NCBI RefSeq assembly: GCF_019492055.1
Contig: NZ_JAICBX010000001.1
Location: 434,001-498,000 of the forward strand
Length of the DNA: 64,000 nucleotides
From: Flavimaribacter sediminis
GTDB lineage: Bacteria; Pseudomonadota; Alphaproteobacteria; Rhizobiales; Rhizobiaceae
Reading direction: 5' to 3'
Part shown: piece by piece, positions 33,201 through 40,740 of the stretch
Layout of the letters: each line of letters begins with the position of its first letter
How positions within the stretch are numbered: position 1 is the first letter of the stretch
Translations under genes and position numbers: made by a program
Notes under the pieces: generated by a model
What the model was told of the DNA's origin: nothing
What the model saw: only the letters and a program-made list of their open reading frames with translations
The model's database searches: none

Positions 33201-34026
33201 CGATGAAGATCCCGGCGACAATCCGGTCGGCGCGCGCATGATGGCGGAACAGGCATCCCTGGAACAGGCAGGAGTGAGTCCGGATGAAGCGCTTCGGAAA
33301 TCGGGCTTCCGCGTCTTCGGTTCGAAACCCGGCGCCTACGGCGCTGGATTGCAGGCGTTGATCGATGAAAGAGGCTGGCAGTCGGACGAAGATCTTGCCG
33401 AAGCTTACAAGGTCTGGGGCAGCTACGCCTACGGCGCTGGCGTTGAAGGCGAGGGGGATCGAAAGGCGCTCGATCGCCGGCTGGGCACGATCGAGGCCGT
33501 CATCCAGAACCAGGACAATCGCGAACACGACCTGCTCGACAGCGACGACTACTACCAGTTCGAAGGCGGCATGACGGCGGCTGTGAAGTCTGTTGCTGGC
33601 GCGCGTCCGACGGTCTATCACAACGACCATTCTCGCCCGGAACGACCCGTGATCCGGACGCTGGAAGACGAGATCGGCCGCGTGGTGCGCGCCCGTGTCG
33701 TCAATCCGAAATGGATCGCGGGGGTTATGCGGCACGGTTACAAGGGCGCATTCGAGATCACGGCGACAGTTGACTACATGTTCGCCTTTGCTGCGACCAC
33801 AGGAGCGGTTCGTGACCATCATTTCGATGCGGTCTACGAGGCTTTCGTCGTGGATGAGGCGGTTCGCCAGTTCATGCAGGAAAACAACGGCGCCGCTTTC
33901 CGTGAAATAGCGGACAGATTGCTGGAGGCGATAGAACGCAAGCTCTGGACACCGCGGTCGAACTCGGCACAATTCGCACTGGAGGAAATCACCGGCATGC
34001 AAGAACGGGAAAACGCCCATGGCTGA
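30277..34026 (+). CDS. cobN: Cobaltochelatase subunit CobN
   Basis: A 1249-residue ATP-dependent cobaltochelatase large subunit, usual length for CobN. Recognisable parts are [64 protein letters not shown] in the middle, and the C-terminal [26 protein letters not shown]. It inserts Co2+ into hydrogenobyrinic acid a,c-diamide, the hallmark of the aerobic (late cobalt) route. The start is ATG 30277. The CobS and CobT partners are not in this window. It overlaps cobO by eight bases. Confidence 0.95.
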   Translation: [1249 protein letters not shown]

Positions 34027-34657
34027 CAAATCGGACAAGCTGAAAGCGATGACGGAGGAGGAACTTGACGCCCGTCACGCTGAAAAGATGCGGAAGAAAA
34101 AAGCCGCCCGGGACAAGATAATCGCCACCAAGACAGTGGAGAAAGGATTGACGATCGTCCACACGGGCAAGGGCAAGGGCAAATCGACGGCCGCCTTCGG
34201 CATGGTGTTTCGCGCGATCGGCAACGGCATGAAGGTCGGCGTCGTGCAATTCGTCAAGGGCAAGTGGGGCACCGGTGAGCGCAAGGTTCTGGAAGCTTTT
34301 CCCGACCAGGTGACTCTTGCGACGATGGGCGAGGGTTTTACCTGGGAAACTCAGGATCGGCAGCGTGACATAAACGCGGCGCGCCAGGCCTGGGAAAAGG
34401 CGAAGCAGATGATTCTCGACGACGAGCATGACATGGTGCTGTGCGACGAACTGAACATCGTGCTGCGCTATGACTATTTGCCGCTCGAAGAAGTGCTGGA
34501 CGTTCTCAGCCTGAAGCCGCCGATGAAGCATGTGATCATCACGGGTCGCAACGCAAAGGATGAACTGATCGATTTTGCCGATCTCGTAACTGAAATGGAA
34601 GTCGTCAAACATCCGTTTCGTTCCGGTGTGAAGGCGCAGGTCGGCATCGAATTCTGA
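34019..34657 (+). CDS. cobO: Cob(I)yrinic acid a,c-diamide adenosyltransferase
   Basis: A 212-residue CobO/BtuR-type adenosyltransferase. A basic N-terminal helix (MTEEELDARHAEKMRKKKAARDK) leads to the ATP-binding motif HTGKGKGKSTAAFGM, then VGVVQFVKGKWGTGE and VLCDELNIVLRYDYL. It adds the 5'-deoxyadenosyl group to cobalt. Its ATG lies inside the end of cobN. After it comes a 245-base region that looks like a riboswitch. Confidence 0.95.
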   Translation: MADKSDKLKAMTEEELDARHAEKMRKKKAARDKIIATKTVEKGLTIVHTGKGKGKSTAAFGMVFRAIGNGMKVGVVQFVKGKWGTGERKVLEAFPDQVTLATMGEGFTWETQDRQRDINAARQAWEKAKQMILDDEHDMVLCDELNIVLRYDYLPLEEVLDVLSLKPPMKHVIITGRNAKDELIDFADLVTEMEVVKHPFRSGVKAQVGIEF

Positions 34658-34676
34658 TAGACAAAAACGCGTTCGC

Positions 34677-34910
34677 CGTGTCGTGGATGGGGCGTTTAAC
34701 GCCGCCTTTGTGTTTGACGCCAAAGTTTGCGAGGCCTACAAGGGTCGACAGCGTGTGACGGCGTCCGATGCGATCGGGCTGCGAGAAATTTCGGTGAGGC
34801 CGACCCATATCGGGGGTCAATTCCGGAGCTGTCCAGACCGGTGCGGCGGCGTGTGTCGCCGGGGCGTTTCGTGCACGAACCAACGCCGCCTGGAGACCTT
34901 CTATGACACG
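34677..34910 (+). promoter_or_regulatory. Candidate variant cobalamin riboswitch overlapping a start codon
   Basis: A B12-box-like GCCTGGAGACC lies at about 34888-34898. Upstream, AATTCCGGAGCTGTCC (34829-34844) follows the canonical AATCCGGCGCTGTCC core, with CGGTGAGG ahead of it and GACCC/GGGTC forming the P5-like stem. CGTGTCGTGGA (34677-34687) pairs with TCTATGACACG (34900-34910) in an 11-bp helix with two G-T pairs. The second strand contains the ATG of the next gene (34903-34905), so ligand binding would hide the start codon. Confidence 0.55.
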
Positions 34911-35133
34911 CACATTAGCCGCAACAATTTTAATTGCATCGCCAGTGCCCGCTTTTGCCCATATGGGACATTTGGGCGAGGTCGCCGGGCATTCGCACTG
35001 GATTGGCCTTGCAGCGGCTTTGGGCGCCGCCGCCATCGCGGCCATTGCTCACAAGGCTGGCAAGAAACAGAAGTCTGAAGAGGAATCCGATGCGGAGACC
35101 GAGGTGGACGGCGCGGAAGAGGCCGCGGCGTGA
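34903..35133 (+). CDS. Small membrane protein with His motif (DUF6732-like)
   Basis: A 76-residue protein. Residues 1-19 look like a signal peptide or first membrane span (MTRTLAATILIASPVPAFA). A His-rich motif HMGHLGEVAGHSHW follows, then a hydrophobic segment (IGLAAALGAAAIAAIAH) and an acidic tail. The layout resembles the metal-entry ends of HupE-type or CbtB-type small metal transporters. It is placed between cobO and cbiX and overlaps cbiX by four bases (GTGA), so a role in cobalt handling is plausible. The function is not known. Its start codon lies in the P1 stem of the candidate riboswitch. Confidence 0.65.
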   Translation: MTRTLAATILIASPVPAFAHMGHLGEVAGHSHWIGLAAALGAAAIAAIAHKAGKKQKSEEESDAETEVDGAEEAAA

Positions 35134-36272
35134 CACAGGAAAAAATCGGCATCATGGTCTGCGGCCACGGCAGCCGCAACCAGAACGCCGCGCGTGAATT
35201 CGCCAAGGTCGCCGAGGGATTGAAGGCGCGCTATGAAGGCACGCCGGTAGAATATGGCTATCTCGAATTCTGCAATCCGGTGATTCATTCGGGTCTCGAC
35301 CGCCTGCGGGAGCAGGGCGTCACGCGTGTTCTGGCTGTGCCAGGCATGTTGTTTGCGGCCGGTCACGCCAAGAACGATATTCCATCGGTGCTCAATACCT
35401 ATCAGGCGGCGCATCCGGACATCCGTATCGATTATGGCCGCGAACTCGGCGTTGATCTGAAGATGATCCGGGCCGCCGGCGAACGCATCCGCGAGGCGAT
35501 CGAGGCTGCCGACGAAGAGAAGGAATCCATCCCTCGTCACGAGACGTTGCTGATGGTTGTCGGTCGCGGCGCTTCTGATCCGGACGCAAACTCCAACGTC
35601 GCCAAGGTCATGCGCATGCTGTGGGAAGGCATGGGTTTCGGCTGGGGCGAAACCTGCTATTCCGGGGTGACCTTTCCTCTCGTCGAGCCGGGATTGCGCC
35701 ATGCCGCAAAGCTCGGTTACCGGCGCATTGTCGTGTTCCCCTATTTCCTCTTCACCGGGGTGCTGGTGAAGCGGATCTACAACTACACCGACGTTGTCGC
35801 CGCCGATCATCCGGAGATCGATTTCGTCAAGGCGGACTATCTCAACGATCATCACCTTGTCCTTGATACGTTCCAGGATCGTGTCGAGGAAACACGGGCC
35901 GGGCAGGCGGTGATGAATTGCCAGATGTGCAAATACCGCGAACAGGTTCTCGGTTTCGAGGCGGAGGTGGGTGCCGCCCAGGAAAGCCATCACCATCATG
36001 TCGAGGGAATCGGCGGCGGACTTGAGAACTGTCCCTGCGAAGGCGACTGCGATGCGTCATGCCGCAACGAGGATTTCTGCCGCAAGCATGGCCTTCCCTT
36101 CACGCCGCTGCACCATCATACGCACGATCACGATCACGATCACGATCACGATGACGGTCACGGACATCACCACCACCATGATCACGAACACGATCATCAC
36201 GATCACCACCATCATCCCTATCCCCATGCGGATCATCCTCATGGGCCAAAGTCGATGGAGCGGGGCAAATAA
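35130..36272 (+). CDS. cbiX: CbiX-type sirohydrochlorin cobaltochelatase with His-rich, Cys-rich tail
   Basis: A 380-residue chelatase. Two CbiX/CbiK-like domains follow each other: GIMVCGHGSRNQNAAREF with catalytic His near the N-terminus and LLMVVGRGASDPDANSN for the second. After about residue 265 comes the MxCxxC motif MNCQMCKYRE, then a Cys-rich patch (CPCEGDCDASCRNEDFC) and a His/Asp-rich end of about 60 residues. Bacterial CbiX proteins of this long type carry an Fe-S centre at MxCxxC. It inserts cobalt into sirohydrochlorin early, which marks the anaerobic route, yet cobN is also present. GTG 35130 is used. Confidence 0.88.
   Translation: MTQEKIGIMVCGHGSRNQNAAREFAKVAEGLKARYEGTPVEYGYLEFCNPVIHSGLDRLREQGVTRVLAVPGMLFAAGHAKNDIPSVLNTYQAAHPDIRIDYGRELGVDLKMIRAAGERIREAIEAADEEKESIPRHETLLMVVGRGASDPDANSNVAKVMRMLWEGMGFGWGETCYSGVTFPLVEPGLRHAAKLGYRRIVVFPYFLFTGVLVKRIYNYTDVVAADHPEIDFVKADYLNDHHLVLDTFQDRVEETRAGQAVMNCQMCKYREQVLGFEAEVGAAQESHHHHVEGIGGGLENCPCEGDCDASCRNEDFCRKHGLPFTPLHHHTHDHDHDHDHDDGHGHHHHHDHEHDHHDHHHHPYPHADHPHGPKSMERGK
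36123..36152 (+). repeat. CACGAT hexamer repeat within cbiX
   Basis: Five perfect tandem copies of CACGAT encode the His-Asp repeats of the CbiX tail. Further imperfect copies follow to about 36215. Such tracts can change in length by slippage without frameshift. Confidence 0.9.
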
Positions 36273-36919
36273 TGGTGGAAGCCGCGATGGACTACATCCG
36301 CGATCCGCAGGAGATCTATCGCGAAAGCTTCGCCACGATCCGGCGTGAGGCGGATTTGTCTGGTTTTCCCGGGGGGTTAGGCGAGATCGCTGTGAGAGTG
36401 ATTCACGCTTGCGGCATGGTCGACATCGTCGATGATCTGGTCATGACGCCCGACGCCGCTGAGGCGGGTCGCGCGGCGCTCGACAACGGATGCGCGATCA
36501 TCTGCGATGTCGAAATGGTCCGACACGGTATTATGCGCCGGCTTTTGCCGAACGAAACAGAATTGCTCTGCAATGTCGGATCGGAAGCGGCGGCGCAACT
36601 GGCTTTCGAAAGGGAGACGACCCGGTCCGCCGCGGCCATCGAATCGCTGAGCGATCGATTGCCGGGCAGCATCGTCGCCATCGGAAACGCCCCGACGGCT
36701 CTCTTTCATTTGCTTGAGTTGCTGGACCGCGGATTGTCCCCGCCAGCGCTTATTGTCGCAGCTCCGGTCGGATTCGTCGGCGCAGCGGAATCCAAGGAAT
36801 CTCTGATCGCTGACGCAGGCGCCATACCCCACGTGGTCGTCAGAGGGAGGCGTGGCGGCAGCGCCATGGCCGCAAGTATCGTCAATGCTATTGCCGGAGG
36901 GCTGAAGACTTGCACATGA
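36272..36919 (+). CDS. cobH: Precorrin-8X methylmutase
   Basis: A 215-residue CobH/CbiC methylmutase. RVIHACGMVD carries the catalytic His that moves the C11 methyl to C12, and the C-terminal VAAPVGFVGAAESKESL and GRRGGSAMAASIVNAI segments are standard. Product is hydrogenobyrinic or cobyrinic acid. It starts at the last base of cbiX's stop and ends in an ATGA overlap with cobL. Confidence 0.95.
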   Translation: MVEAAMDYIRDPQEIYRESFATIRREADLSGFPGGLGEIAVRVIHACGMVDIVDDLVMTPDAAEAGRAALDNGCAIICDVEMVRHGIMRRLLPNETELLCNVGSEAAAQLAFERETTRSAAAIESLSDRLPGSIVAIGNAPTALFHLLELLDRGLSPPALIVAAPVGFVGAAESKESLIADAGAIPHVVVRGRRGGSAMAASIVNAIAGGLKTCT

Positions 36920-38175
36920 AACAGACATTGAAGCCGTGGTTGACCATCGTGGGGATTGGCGACGACGGAATTGCAACGCTGACACCGCAGGCCATCGAAC
37001 TGGTCAAGCAGGCCGAGACCCTGGTGGCGCCTGAGCGGGTTCTTGAAAATCTCGATCTGGCTGCGCTAGGGCTGACTGAAGCCGAGATAGTGCCATGGAC
37101 AATGGGCGTCGGTCCGACGCTGAAGTTCCTCGAAGAACGTCGCGGCCGCCCGGTCACCATCCTTGCAACGGGCGACCCGATGCATTTCGGCATTGGCGCG
37201 ACGATGCGGCGCAAGCTTGCGGCCGAAGAAATGCAGGTGATCCCTTCGCCGTCCGGCTTCTCGCTGGCTGCGGCGCGGCTGGGCTGGTCGCTTTCCGACG
37301 CCGCCTGCATTTCCTTGCACGGACGCGCTGTTGTCGGGGTCCACCCGCATATCCTGCCGGAGAACCGCATTGTGACGCTGACTTCCGTCGCGCGCACAAT
37401 CCATGAAGTGGCGGATATTCTGGTTGCTCGCGGCTATGGCCGTTCGGTGATGACCGTGCTGGAACATATGGGCGGCAATCGCGAGAGGACGGTGAAAGTC
37501 ACCGCAGACGAGGTCGGGCCATACGATCCGGACAACCCGAAATTCGCCGATTTCAACGTACTCGGCGTCGAATGCGTTGCCGGCGAGAGCGCTGCGCTTT
37601 ATCCGACAGTGCCCGGACTGCCCGACGAGGCCTTCATCCATGACGGGCAACTGACGAAATCGGAAATGCGCGCAGCGACCCTTGCCGCGCTGAAGCCGTG
37701 TCCTCTGGCGCTGCTTTGGGATGTCGGAGCCGGTTGCGGGTCGATCGCCATCGAGTGGATGCGCGCGGCCCGTGGAGCAAAGGCGTTCGCTGTCGAGGCG
37801 AAGCGCGAGCGCGTTCGGATGATCGCCGACAATGCCGCTGCACTCGGAACACCACGTATCAAGGTATTCACCGGCGAAGCCCCGGCCGCGCTGCAGGATC
37901 TGGACCGGCCGGACGCGGTCTTCATCGGCGGCGGCGTCACGGATGAAGGGGTATTTGAAGCCTGCTGGGAAGCATTGAAGCCGGGCGGGCGGCTGGTCGC
38001 CAATGTGGTGACGATCGAGGGGGAAACCCGTCTTGCAGACCTGCATCGCGCCCATGGCGGAACGATGAGAAGGATAGCCGTATCGCGTCTTGAGAAGGTC
38101 GGCGGATTTTCTGGTTGGAAGCCGCTGATGCCGGTCACGCAATGGGCCGTCGACAAACCGCTGGAGAGCGAATGA
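36916..38175 (+). CDS. cobL: Precorrin-6B methyltransferase/decarboxylase (CobL, CbiE-CbiT fusion)
   Basis: A 419-residue bifunctional enzyme. The N-terminal CbiE-like methylase starts with WLTIVGIGDDGIATLTPQA and methylates C5; the C-terminal CbiT-like domain (LLWDVGAGCGSIAIEWM, a SAM-binding Rossmann motif) methylates C15 and decarboxylates the C12 acetate. ATG 36916 overlaps cobH's stop; the TTG at 36910 is less likely. It is coupled by ATGA to cobI. Confidence 0.95.
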   Translation: MKQTLKPWLTIVGIGDDGIATLTPQAIELVKQAETLVAPERVLENLDLAALGLTEAEIVPWTMGVGPTLKFLEERRGRPVTILATGDPMHFGIGATMRRKLAAEEMQVIPSPSGFSLAAARLGWSLSDAACISLHGRAVVGVHPHILPENRIVTLTSVARTIHEVADILVARGYGRSVMTVLEHMGGNRERTVKVTADEVGPYDPDNPKFADFNVLGVECVAGESAALYPTVPGLPDEAFIHDGQLTKSEMRAATLAALKPCPLALLWDVGAGCGSIAIEWMRAARGAKAFAVEAKRERVRMIADNAAALGTPRIKVFTGEAPAALQDLDRPDAVFIGGGVTDEGVFEACWEALKPGGRLVANVVTIEGETRLADLHRAHGGTMRRIAVSRLEKVGGFSGWKPLMPVTQWAVDKPLESE

Positions 38176-38915
38176 CAGGCACGCTTTACGGTCTCGGCAT
38201 TGGTCCGGGCGATCCGGAGCTTCTGACGCTCAAGGCGCATCGCGTTCTGGGCGCGGCTCCGGTCGTCGCCTATCCACAACCTGATACGGGGCCGAGTTTC
38301 GCGCGCAGCATCGTCAGCGAATACATTCGTGAAGACCGGATCGAATATCCGATCGTCGTCCCGATGCGAACAGAGCGATTTCCCGCAAAAGCCGTCTATG
38401 ACGAAGCGGCGCGCGACCTGTCCGTCTATCTGGATGAGGGAAGGGATGTCGCGGTCCTTTGTGAAGGCGATCCTTTTTTCTATGGCTCCTTCATGTATCT
38501 CTATGAGCGGCTGGCGCAAAGCTATCCCTGCGAGGTGGTTCCGGGGGTTTCGTCCATGATGGCGGGAGCGGCTGCTCTCGGCCGGCCGCTTGCTGCGCGC
38601 AACGATATCCTGACTGTCGTTCCGGGCACCCTGCCGGACGAAGAGATCGCCACCCGCCTGGGTATGTCAGACGCAGTCGTGATTATTAAAATAGGCAGAC
38701 ATTTCAATCGTATAAAGAGCTTGCTTGAGAGCCTGAATCTGGTGGCTCACGCCGGTTATCTGGAGCGTATTTCGCTCGGTGAGCAGCGTATTCTTCCGCT
38801 TTCCGACATGACAGCGGACGCCCCCTATTTTTCGATGATCCTGATCTACAAGGGCGCGGAAGACTGGGTCGCCTCGTGGCCGATAGCCCGTACGGAGCAC
38901 GCCGATGCGCATTGA
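38172..38915 (+). CDS. cobI: Precorrin-2 C20-methyltransferase
   Basis: A 247-residue tetrapyrrole methylase: GLGIGPGDPELLTLKAHRVL at the N-terminus and VAVLCEGDPFFYGSFMYL with the SAM-binding loop, then VVPGVSSMMAGAAALGRPL. It methylates C20 of precorrin-2 (or its cobalt form). ATG 38172 overlaps cobL's stop. The end overlaps the start of the next gene by 11 bases. Confidence 0.95.
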   Translation: MTGTLYGLGIGPGDPELLTLKAHRVLGAAPVVAYPQPDTGPSFARSIVSEYIREDRIEYPIVVPMRTERFPAKAVYDEAARDLSVYLDEGRDVAVLCEGDPFFYGSFMYLYERLAQSYPCEVVPGVSSMMAGAAALGRPLAARNDILTVVPGTLPDEEIATRLGMSDAVVIIKIGRHFNRIKSLLESLNLVAHAGYLERISLGEQRILPLSDMTADAPYFSMILIYKGAEDWVASWPIARTEHADAH

Positions 38916-40740
38916 GGTTTCACCCGCAGTCATCGTGTTGAACAAGACAAGCGTTTTGTCCGCCCGCAAGCTTGCAGAAGAATTAGGCGGAGAACTGCAC
39001 GGACCAGCGAACCGTGTGGCCGAGGCGGATATGCGCTTCGATGAAGCCGCCAAGCATGTCAGGGATCTCTTCGAGGCGGGCCGGCCGATCGTCGCCTTCA
39101 TGGCGTCAGGGGCGCTGATCCGCATTCTCGCGCCTGTTCTTTCGGACAAGCTCAGCGAGCCGCCCGTCGTCAGCCTGTCCGAGGGCGGGCGCAGCGTTGT
39201 TCCCCTGCTCGGCGGCCATCATGGAGCGAACGATCTGGCGAAGCGCGCCGCTGCAATTCTCGATGGCCATGCAGCTGTGACGACGGCCGGAGACCTCAGG
39301 TTCGGCGTCGCGCTCGATGCGCCGCCAGAAGGATATCGTCTGGTCAATCCGCAGGAGGCAAGAGGCGTCATGGCCGAGCTTGTGGCTGGCCAATCCGCCA
39401 GGCTGACCGGCGAGGCGGAATGGCTGGCGCAATCGAAAATCCCCTTCCAGGATGACGCGGCTGTTCGGTTGACTGTCAGCGACACGATCATCGAACCGGA
39501 ATCGCTGGAACTCGTCTATGCGCCAGCGACACTTTGCATTGGCGTTGGTTGCGAGCGCGGCGCGGAAACCGCGGAAGTCATTGCGCTGATCGAGCGGCAG
39601 CTTGCCGATAGCAATTTGTCTCCCGATGCAGTATCCGGCCTCTACTCGATGGATCTCAAAGCCGATGAAGTCGCCATTCATGCCGCAGCAAGGCATTTCA
39701 ATGCGCCTGCCCGTTTTTTTACGGCGACGGAGCTGGAGGCGGAAGCTGGTCGGCTCGAAAATCCGTCCGAAACCGTTTTCCGGGAAGTCGGGTGCCATGG
39801 CGTGGCGGAAGGCGCAGCGTTGGCGGCTGCCGGCTACGAGGCCGAGCTGATTGCGCCGAAAGTCAAATCGCAACGCGCGACATGCGCAATCGCCCGTTCG
39901 CCGCAACCCGTCCTGCCGGCCATGCGGGGCTGGGCGCGCGGCCAGTTGTTTGTCGTTGGCATCGGACCCGGCTCCGCCGAATGGCGTTCGCCGGAAGTCT
40001 CAGGAATGGTCGGGCAGTCAACCGATCTTGTCGGCTATTCGCTCTATCTCGATCTGCTTGGCCGGCTTGCCGAGGGCAAGCAGCGTCACGATTTCGATCT
40101 CGGCAAGGAAGAGGCGCGTGTGCGTCATGCGATGGAACTGGCTGGCGCGGGAAACACGGTCTCTCTGGTGTGTTCGGGAGACGCGGGCATCTATGCAATG
40201 GCGACCCTGGTGTTCGAACTTCTGGATACGGGCGAGGGGTTGAGCGACGCAGCGCGACGCATCGCAGTCGAGGTGTCGCCGGGTATTTCGGCGCTGCAGG
40301 CGGCGGCTGCCCGCATCGGCGCGCCACTGGGCCATGATTTCTGTACGATATCGCTGTCAGACCTGCTCACGCCGTGGGAATCGATCAAACGGCGCGTCAA
40401 AGCCGCCGGCGAGGCCGATTTCGTGATCGCCTTCTACAATCCTGTTTCAAGGCGTCGTCGAACGCAGCTCGCCTGGGCGCGGGACGAATTGCTCAAGGTC
40501 CGTCCCGCCGACACGCCGGTTGTGCTGGCCACCAATCTCGGACGCAGTGGTGAAACGGTGCGCGTCGCACCACTGGCTAAGCTTGATGTCGACGATGTCG
40601 ATATGCTGACTGTCGTCATTGTCGGCTCCTCCATGAGCCGCACGGTCAAGACGGGCGACGGTCGCTCGTGGGTCTACACGCCGCGCGGATACGCGGCGAA
40701 ACCCGACAGCACCCTCAAACCGAAAGCGGCCTTGTCATGA
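38905..40740 (+). CDS. cobJ: CbiG-CobJ fusion: precorrin-5A hydrolase domain plus C17-methyltransferase
   Basis: A 611-residue fusion. Residues 1-340 are CbiG-like: an N-terminal part with FMASGALIRILAPVLSDK and VVSLSEGGRSVVPLLGGHHGAN, then the CobE-like C-terminal part (CIGVGCERGAETAEVIALI, YSMDLKADEVAIHAAA). Residues 350-611 are the CobJ/CbiH methylase (VVGIGPGSAEWRSPEV, VCSGDAGIYAMATLVFELL) that methylates C17 and drives ring contraction. CbiG opens the delta-lactone in the anaerobic route. The fusion puts successive steps in one chain. Confidence 0.93.
   Translation: MRIEVSPAVIVLNKTSVLSARKLAEELGGELHGPANRVAEADMRFDEAAKHVRDLFEAGRPIVAFMASGALIRILAPVLSDKLSEPPVVSLSEGGRSVVPLLGGHHGANDLAKRAAAILDGHAAVTTAGDLRFGVALDAPPEGYRLVNPQEARGVMAELVAGQSARLTGEAEWLAQSKIPFQDDAAVRLTVSDTIIEPESLELVYAPATLCIGVGCERGAETAEVIALIERQLADSNLSPDAVSGLYSMDLKADEVAIHAAARHFNAPARFFTATELEAEAGRLENPSETVFREVGCHGVAEGAALAAAGYEAELIAPKVKSQRATCAIARSPQPVLPAMRGWARGQLFVVGIGPGSAEWRSPEVSGMVGQSTDLVGYSLYLDLLGRLAEGKQRHDFDLGKEEARVRHAMELAGAGNTVSLVCSGDAGIYAMATLVFELLDTGEGLSDAARRIAVEVSPGISALQAAAARIGAPLGHDFCTISLSDLLTPWESIKRRVKAAGEADFVIAFYNPVSRRRRTQLAWARDELLKVRPADTPVVLATNLGRSGETVRVAPLAKLDVDDVDMLTVVIVGSSMSRTVKTGDGRSWVYTPRGYAAKPDSTLKPKAALS

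Noticed and set aside
36123-36215. CACGAT tandem copies as a possible CRISPR-like array
   Set aside because: The unit is six bases, in frame inside cbiX, and encodes His-Asp repeats. There are no spacers.
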